Shown here: one piece after another, positions 58,213-64,000 of the stretch
Numbering within the stretch: the first letter of the stretch is position 1
Layout: the number at the start of each line of letters is the position of its first letter
Source: Typha latifolia
Taxonomy: Eukaryota > Streptophyta > Magnoliopsida > Poales > Typhaceae
Length of the DNA: 64,000 nucleotides
Reading direction: 5' to 3'
NCBI GenBank assembly: GCA_019914945.1
Contig: CM034107.1
Coordinates: 2,728,001-2,792,000 of the forward strand
The notes under the pieces: generated by a model
The model's input: only the letters and a program-made list of their open reading frames with translations
The model's database searches: none
What the model was told of the DNA's origin: nothing
Translations under genes and position numbers: made by a program

Positions 58213-61200
58213 ATGTTCTCCGTCGGCCGCTCCACAGGCGCCCGCGACCGCGGCAAGGGCAAGATGGAGGATTCGCTCACCCCTTCCTCCTCATTACCCT
58301 CCACCTCTACCTCTAGCCCCTTACCCTACGTCACCGATGACGACGACGACGACGACGCCCCGCTGCCCGGTTCTCAAAAGATCTATCAGATCCAATTCTT
58401 CGTCCGCCCGATATCCCGCTCCACCCTCGTGGTCCGCGCCCGATCGTCGGACACCGTGGAATCCGTCATCATGCACATCTGGTTGATGACCGGCATTAAC
58501 CCCTCGGGTCTCCGCCTCCTCTACCGCAACCGCCAGCTCCGTAATGACGCCACCCTCTCCGCTTCGGGGGTCGAGTCAGATTCCACCCTCCACGTTGTCG
58601 GGCGGCTCCGGAGCACAATGGAGCACCGCGTCTGGCGTTTCACCGCCGCCCTCATCTCCGCTGTCCGTTTTCTTGAACTCTCTCCCCCCCTTGGAGAAGT
58701 AGATTCTGGCTTGGTGGATTGGTTCAAGATCCCCATCAGAAGGTTATTTCGTGCCGAATCCTTAGAGACCAGCAAAAGCATGACCTGTCTTTCTTTTGAG
58801 GCCTTAAAATTTGTAGGTGCCCCTCAGGCGCTCGTCGAATTGTATCTTTCTGGATCTCTGACCAACAAGCACATTGCTCGTGTTGCAATTGATTCCTTTC
58901 TTAGCGTCGATGCTCCGAGGAAGGAGGAATTTGTTCCGCTTTTGCTCATTTTCTTGAAGAGGCTCGAATCGGTGGGTTGCAGGGACGATCATTTCTACCG
59001 CAAATTACAAAGATTACTTCTAGACATCATTTTGACAGCGTCAAATTCTGGGCACTTGATCTATTCCACACCAGCTGCCTTGGTTCATGAGCTGGAGCCA
59101 CTTATCCGCCAGCAGACTGAGTCACTGCTGGTGCTGCTACGTGCAGAAGATGAACCTGATTTAGACGATATCCTTAAAGAATTCTCCCTGTCAATATCTG
59201 CAATAGAAGGAGCGATAAGGGCATGCACAGGGAATGTATGGGACACAGGAGACTATAGCAGGCAGCTGAAGGTACATTGGGTGAGTTCTCTGCATGAATT
59301 GTCCACTGAACTGTGGAATGCTGTTGATGGGAATCTGAAGAAGATCGAGGATTTGATCAACAAAAAGGGTTTTACAGATGATACATATCCAGAGAGAAGA
59401 TGCTCACAAATTGCTTCTATTATAACAGGGATTGTCAGGTTTTGGCAGGCAATCGGGAAATCTAGGGAGAATATCCATGAACATATTTTGGCACAGCGAG
59501 TACCGCTAAATTTTATCTTTAGTTTAGCAAGGAGGGACAGAAGTTTTCAATGGTTTTTAGCCTTCAAAGATGTTACACATTTCAAGGCAAGGAGGAACTT
59601 GGTGTTGACAATGTTCAAGGAGAGAACACATAATGGTTTCTACGTGATATCAATTGATAGGTCGTCTTTGCTGAAGAATTCTTATGAAATTTTCCAAAAT
59701 GCTGATCTAAGTTCATTGTGCAGTGAGCTTCATGTGACCTTCAACCATGAGGAGGCTATAGGTCCAGGTGTTATGAAAGAGTGGCTTTGTCTGTTATGTC
59801 AAGAGATTTTCAATCCTCATCTTGGCCTTTTCTCCTCATGCCAATATGATAAGCACCGGTTCTTTCCAAGTGGTAAGTTCCTGCTTCATTTGCAATATTG
59901 GCCTTTGAAGCTTGGAGCATATTCTGTCTGTGTGTGCCTGTGATTGGTTAAATGATTAATCTGGAACATATGAAGTAGCTTTTTCTTACCGGATCATATA
60001 AGGAGAAGAAGCAGATTACTGTATTAGATTTGTTTAGGACCCAATTTGATACAAGATGACATTCTAACTAGGAATGATCGTTCCTTGTATAAATTGTGGA
60101 ACATTTTCTGAATTTTTTTTAACAGGATAAACGGATGGTTCTATAGCATTTTAGTCAATCATTCAAACAATATAATGACAATGCATATTTTTGTGAGATA
60201 ATAGCTCTACTGGACAAAGCTATCAACAGAAAATCAGGAGCGAATAATAGCAGGGAGGCATTTAAAACCTATTGGTTCATTACGATGATATACTTTGCCT
60301 AATTTCTATAAGTTCATTAAACTTTAGTTACTTGTTCATTTTGGAGACTAACACTCCAAGGTTGTAGCAAAATTTCTTGTGCATGGATGTGGGAGTATGC
60401 AAGAAAGATTTTGGGTCAGTATCAATGAAACACGAGCTTAGAACTGTAAAATGTAGCAATTTGTTAAACCATGGAATATCACGTAAAATTATAGTATGAT
60501 GAATCTGAATGTCTATACCACGTGTAGATTTTTACATAAACAGTAATTGCTTTCCATATTTTGATGGCCTTCAAGAATCTGTGCTCAACGAGCAATACAT
60601 GCTTTATATGTGTATCTTTTATGCAAGAGAGTTTCTTGAAATTTCACATGGACAATGATGTTTGAAACACATTTTCAATCCCTGTGATTGTTTGCATGTA
60701 ATATCTGGCTGTCTTGATCGCTGTAGTGAAAATGAGCCGAGCTTGAGCAAGTTGACCTTTGCTCCCCTCAACTCAAATTACATACAACCTGAGTTTGAGA
60801 TCAATCCAACTTGGAGCAAGGCCAACTTGAGCTCTGCTCAGTCAGGCTTGAAAAATGAGCTCTGCAGATTTGGATTAATTTAAACTGTGACCATTAATAA
60901 ATCTAATGGCTCTAATTGTTCCATAGTATATAAACCAAAACTCAGAGATGGTGAAGCCTACTACTCAAATCCCAGTTTTTGCACACAATAAATTCGAGCT
61001 AAATTGAGATGAGCTCGAGCAAGCTGGCTTCAGCTTTTAGCTCCTCTCATTAAGTTCTTGAGGTTGAAGAGTTCTGGGGTTGAGCTTGGGTCATTTATAG
61101 CTTGACCCAACCTTCAGCTCGTGAGCCGGTGAGCTGAATTGACACCCGTATATGTAGCTCTTAACATGCCGTGATCTTACCTAATTCTTCCTTATAGTTG

Positions 61201-63486
61201 AGGTTATTACTGCATCTCTACACTTGAGTAGCTTCTTCTTTCTATGTATGTTGAGGGATGCAATGCTTCAGCAGAGTACCTGGAGCATGTTTAGATTTAT
61301 CCTTCATAGCTTGTAACAGTGACTCCTATATTTTGTCGTTGCGTTGCCAAAGATTTAGTTATGATAATTGTGGTCTACCTTCGTCCCTGGCTTTTGATAA
61401 ATAAGTGATTGTTCCAATAGTCCTTTGACATATTTTACCATTTTCTTTCTGTACTTTTTATTGTATTTTGTAATTAATAATGAATTGTAGCCGTACATTA
61501 ACGTACCACATTTCTTCCATAAAAAAACTATGATCTGGAGCTAGCAAAATTAATAAGGCAAGAGGTGACCTGTAAGTGGGATTTGTAATGCCCTGAAGAC
61601 AGATCGGTAGCTACATTACATTGTAGTATGTCAAGTCAAATGACCATACAAGAGACCTTTGCTCACAAAGGACCTTAAGAATCACATTAGTCTTTAAATA
61701 ATTTTTACAAACACTTATTTGCTTATAGGTGTAAATTCATTTCCATAATAAAAACATAACTGATTCCAGTCTGTTTTGTATATTTTGCAGAATCTGCTAG
61801 AGAATATTATCATCTTAGATATTTCGGGTTCAGCGGCCGGGTGATCGCGTTAGCCTTGACATATGAAATTCAAGTTGGTATTGTGTTTGATCGCACATTT
61901 TTCTTGCGACTAGCAGGCGAACCAGTTACCTTGGAAGATGTAAAGGTTGCAGATCCAATGTTATACTCCAGTTGCCAAAGAATTTTAGATATGGATGCTG
62001 AATCTTTGGACTCAGATGCTTTAAAACTAACATTTTCTAGAGATATTGAATGTCAGGGATCTAGGAAAACTATTGAGCTTGTCCCAGGGGGTAAGGAGAT
62101 TGCTGTAAATAGCAAGAACAAGGAACAGTATGTCGACCTCCTGATACGGAGTCGCTTTGTAACATCCATCTCCACTCAGGTTACTTGTTTTGCAATAGGT
62201 TTTGCTGATATCCTCGCTGAACGAGAGAAGCAGCAGTGTTTCTTTCGCAGTTTGGCCCTTGAAGATCTTGATTGGATGCTTGGTGGAAGTAGCAGTATTA
62301 GTGTGATGGATTGGAAAACACATACTGGATACTCAGGTTACACAAAGGAGGACGATCAAATCTGTTGGTTTTGGGAGGTAAATCTCAAGGTTATTTCTCA
62401 GGATGTGCTGTTTTCTATTTATACTAGTAACCTTCTTTGACAGTCTGTAATCTGCTAAAGTCTAGCCGGAACTGTATTTGGAATTATAAGTTGATCTACC
62501 CAATTCTGTTGCTTATTATATCTACTTTTTTTTTTTCTTTTTTTGCTTACTAATTTTTAATTCTAGTTACTGGATAAATAAGTTTTTAACCCACAGGAGC
62601 ATGTCTGGGTCTCTCTTATTTCCTCAATATGTTCCATGTAAACATTTTATAGATAATTAGCTTATATATGGTGTAGCTACGTAGTGTAAAACTAGTTCGA
62701 CACGTGCGATCTTCAGATGTACCTTAAACTTTTGTTCAGCCATCAGTCTGCCACAAAGGTAACATGTCTTAACCTTTGTTCATTTAACACATATTGTTAC
62801 CTTCAAATAGGATATAAGATTGTGCCAAGGAGGTAGCTCTCAGATTTTTTAAAGAGGGCTCATATTATACAAGTGTTTACAGATTCGAATTCTAATGACA
62901 TTGGTTTAACTGTGATATCACTAAGTTCTCGTTTTTCTCTCTGAAAAAAGGATGAATTATTACATATTGGAAACTGTATATTCATTGTCATTTAAATCCT
63001 TTCACTATTTTGGATTTATCATCTCCTTCAGTTCTGAGGCATTATTATAAGTCTATCAATAAGGGCAGTCATTGGGTGAGTTGGTGGCCTGTAAAAGATG
63101 CTGTATTATGACAAGCCTGAAATATAGTTCTGCATGACAAATAAGGATGCATTATCTAAATGAGTTAGAGATGTCATCACTCAATAAGCTACCAATAGCT
63201 GATCATGGGACTTCCTGCACAGATTGTCGAGGAAATGTCAGAGGAGCAGAAAAGTGAACTTCTCTACTTCTGGACAGCTATAAAATACTTACCAATTGAA
63301 GGTTTTCGGGGCTTGGAAAAGACGCCATGCATTCTTAAAAGTCTAGTATCGGAGGAACATCTTCCTACTGCAATCACTTGCATCAATGTCCTTGGCCTCC
63401 CTCCCTACACGTTGAAGTCTATTATGGCTGAGCGACTTCAGGTAATAGTCCAACATGATATCAGCCACGGTTATGGTTTGCCCTAA
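58213..63486 (+). CDS. UPL5: UPL5-like HECT E3 ubiquitin-protein ligase
   Basis: Three exons, 58213-59872, 61791-62377 and 63223-63486, join in frame to 836 aa, close to what I recall for Arabidopsis UPL5. The ATG at 58213 is the first in frame. The N-terminus is Ser/Thr-rich with an acidic run at about 42-48. A ubiquitin-like domain covers about 57-132 (from IYQIQFFVRP to LHVVGRL). A helical middle region follows, and the HECT domain starts near FNHEEAIGPGVMKEWLC. The catalytic cysteine is C802 in LPTAITCINVLGLPPY. HECT ligases form a ubiquitin thioester on this residue before passing ubiquitin to the substrate. In Arabidopsis UPL5 controls leaf senescence by targeting WRKY53. All splice sites are GT-AG and no break was found. 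The upstream tandem copy is truncated. Confidence 0.93.
59873..61790 (+). other. intron 1 of the UPL5-like gene
   Basis: A 1.9-kb GT-AG intron between two HECT-coding exons. It contains a transposon remnant at about 60724-61154. The open frame at 60662-60883 arises from that repeat. Confidence 0.8.
60724..61154. mobile_element. decayed non-autonomous DNA transposon in the UPL5-like intron
   Basis: The left part is rich in GAGCCGAGCTTGAGCAAG-type words. The right end GTGAGCTGAATTGACACCCG is its imperfect inverted partner. It is the counterpart of the element at 52363-52646 but about 150 bp longer. The shared position shows that it inserted before the gene duplication. Confidence 0.5.
62378..63222 (+). 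other. intron 2 of the UPL5-like gene
   Basis: An 845-bp intron, aligned in part to 53855-54667 of the upstream copy. It has a poly-T rich stretch near 62526-62545 and no internal gene. Confidence 0.8.
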
Positions 63487-64000
63487 CAGATGGACAAACA
63501 ACAGATCCTTGAAAATTATATGGTTATTAGTACAGATTAAGCATCCCAAATAAATGTCCATGGTGGGTTGTGTAGAGAGATTGTATCAGTTACCTTCATG
63601 CAGAATATATGAGATTTATCCTCTTTTCATATAAGTATCTTTCAGTAGAATCCTACATTTATTGAGAACATTGTGAAGTGCTATTTCTATTGTTTGTAGC
63701 AGTCTCATGTATTCTGAGTACTTTGGCAGACTAGGGATTGGCATTCTCTCTCATCTCTCAAAGGCTGCTTAGAAATGGACTCATACTTTGTACTTTTCAG
63801 CATATTGAAACTTCCAGCAGTCAGGTCAAATGCCTTTGAGGTTGAAGATGTTGTTATTAGCATATTACTGATACTGCTTTTGGAATGTTAAACATGCACA
63901 AAAGGCCTTTTCTTTTGAAATTATATTCCACTTTCTACGCTCACAATCAGCTCATGTTTTATTTTATTACGACTTGCGTGCTCTGATCGGTAGTACTTTT
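63487..64000 (+). other. 3' flank of the UPL5-like gene
   Basis: Presumed 3' UTR and downstream sequence up to the window edge. No further gene is seen. Confidence 0.6.

Larger units (their letters stand above)
57925..64000 (+). repeat. tandem segmental duplication, downstream copy
   Basis: Paralogous to 49925-55030 and runs to the right edge of the window. The last 75 bases match the region at about 54951-55030. About 430 bp at 63487-63920 have no counterpart in the upstream copy, reflecting an insertion here or a deletion there. Confidence 0.9.

Noticed and set aside
1..64000. tRNA genes, rRNA genes and known plant microRNA precursors
   Set aside because: No intact box A/box B pair with a cloverleaf, no rRNA segment, and no mature sequence of the common plant miRNA families was noticed; this was a reading by eye, not a search.

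Overview
This is a nuclear window from a flowering plant. Genes are sparse and intron-rich, the spacers are AT-rich with many dinucleotide (GA/CT) tracts, and every recognisable protein is plant-type. The GC-rich 5' ends of the HECT genes and an Au-SINE-like fragment fit a monocot outside the grasses, but that placement is an inference.

Layout. (1) 1-5670: mostly non-coding; one possible 3'-terminal exon of an upstream gene lies near the left edge. (2) 5671-7795, minus strand: a two-exon WIP-type C2H2 zinc-finger transcription factor (350 aa, WIP2/4/5 clade) with long GA tracts in its intron and 5' region. (3) 7796-22692: about 15 kb of AT-rich spacer with no confident gene. (4) 22693-44710, minus strand: a complete 21-exon gene for the largest subunit of RNA polymerase I (NRPA1/A190). 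All splice junctions join in frame to give 1,670 aa. Its large introns hold DNA-transposon remnants, including a hAT-type element carrying a captured fragment of a LYR-motif (LYRM7/MZM1-like) gene. (5) 44711-49924: NRPA1 promoter with a telo-box, repeat-rich spacer, and a candidate two-exon gene for a 103-aa single-pass membrane protein. (6) 49925-64000, plus strand: an approximately 8 kb tandem duplication carrying two UPL5-like HECT E3 ubiquitin ligase copies. The downstream copy (58213-63486) is intact at 836 aa with a ubiquitin-like domain and HECT domain. The upstream copy has lost its start codon and ubiquitin-like domain and is frameshifted at the 5' end, but its HECT exons are open and keep the exact lengths of the intact copy.

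The genes do not form a pathway. NRPA1 makes pre-rRNA in the nucleolus, the WIP protein is a developmental regulator, and the UPL5-type proteins attach ubiquitin to targets. The most interesting features are the gene-capturing hAT element inside NRPA1 and the asymmetric fate of the HECT duplicates. Exon boundaries were placed by hand from GT/AG sites, reading frame and family knowledge; no alignment program was run.
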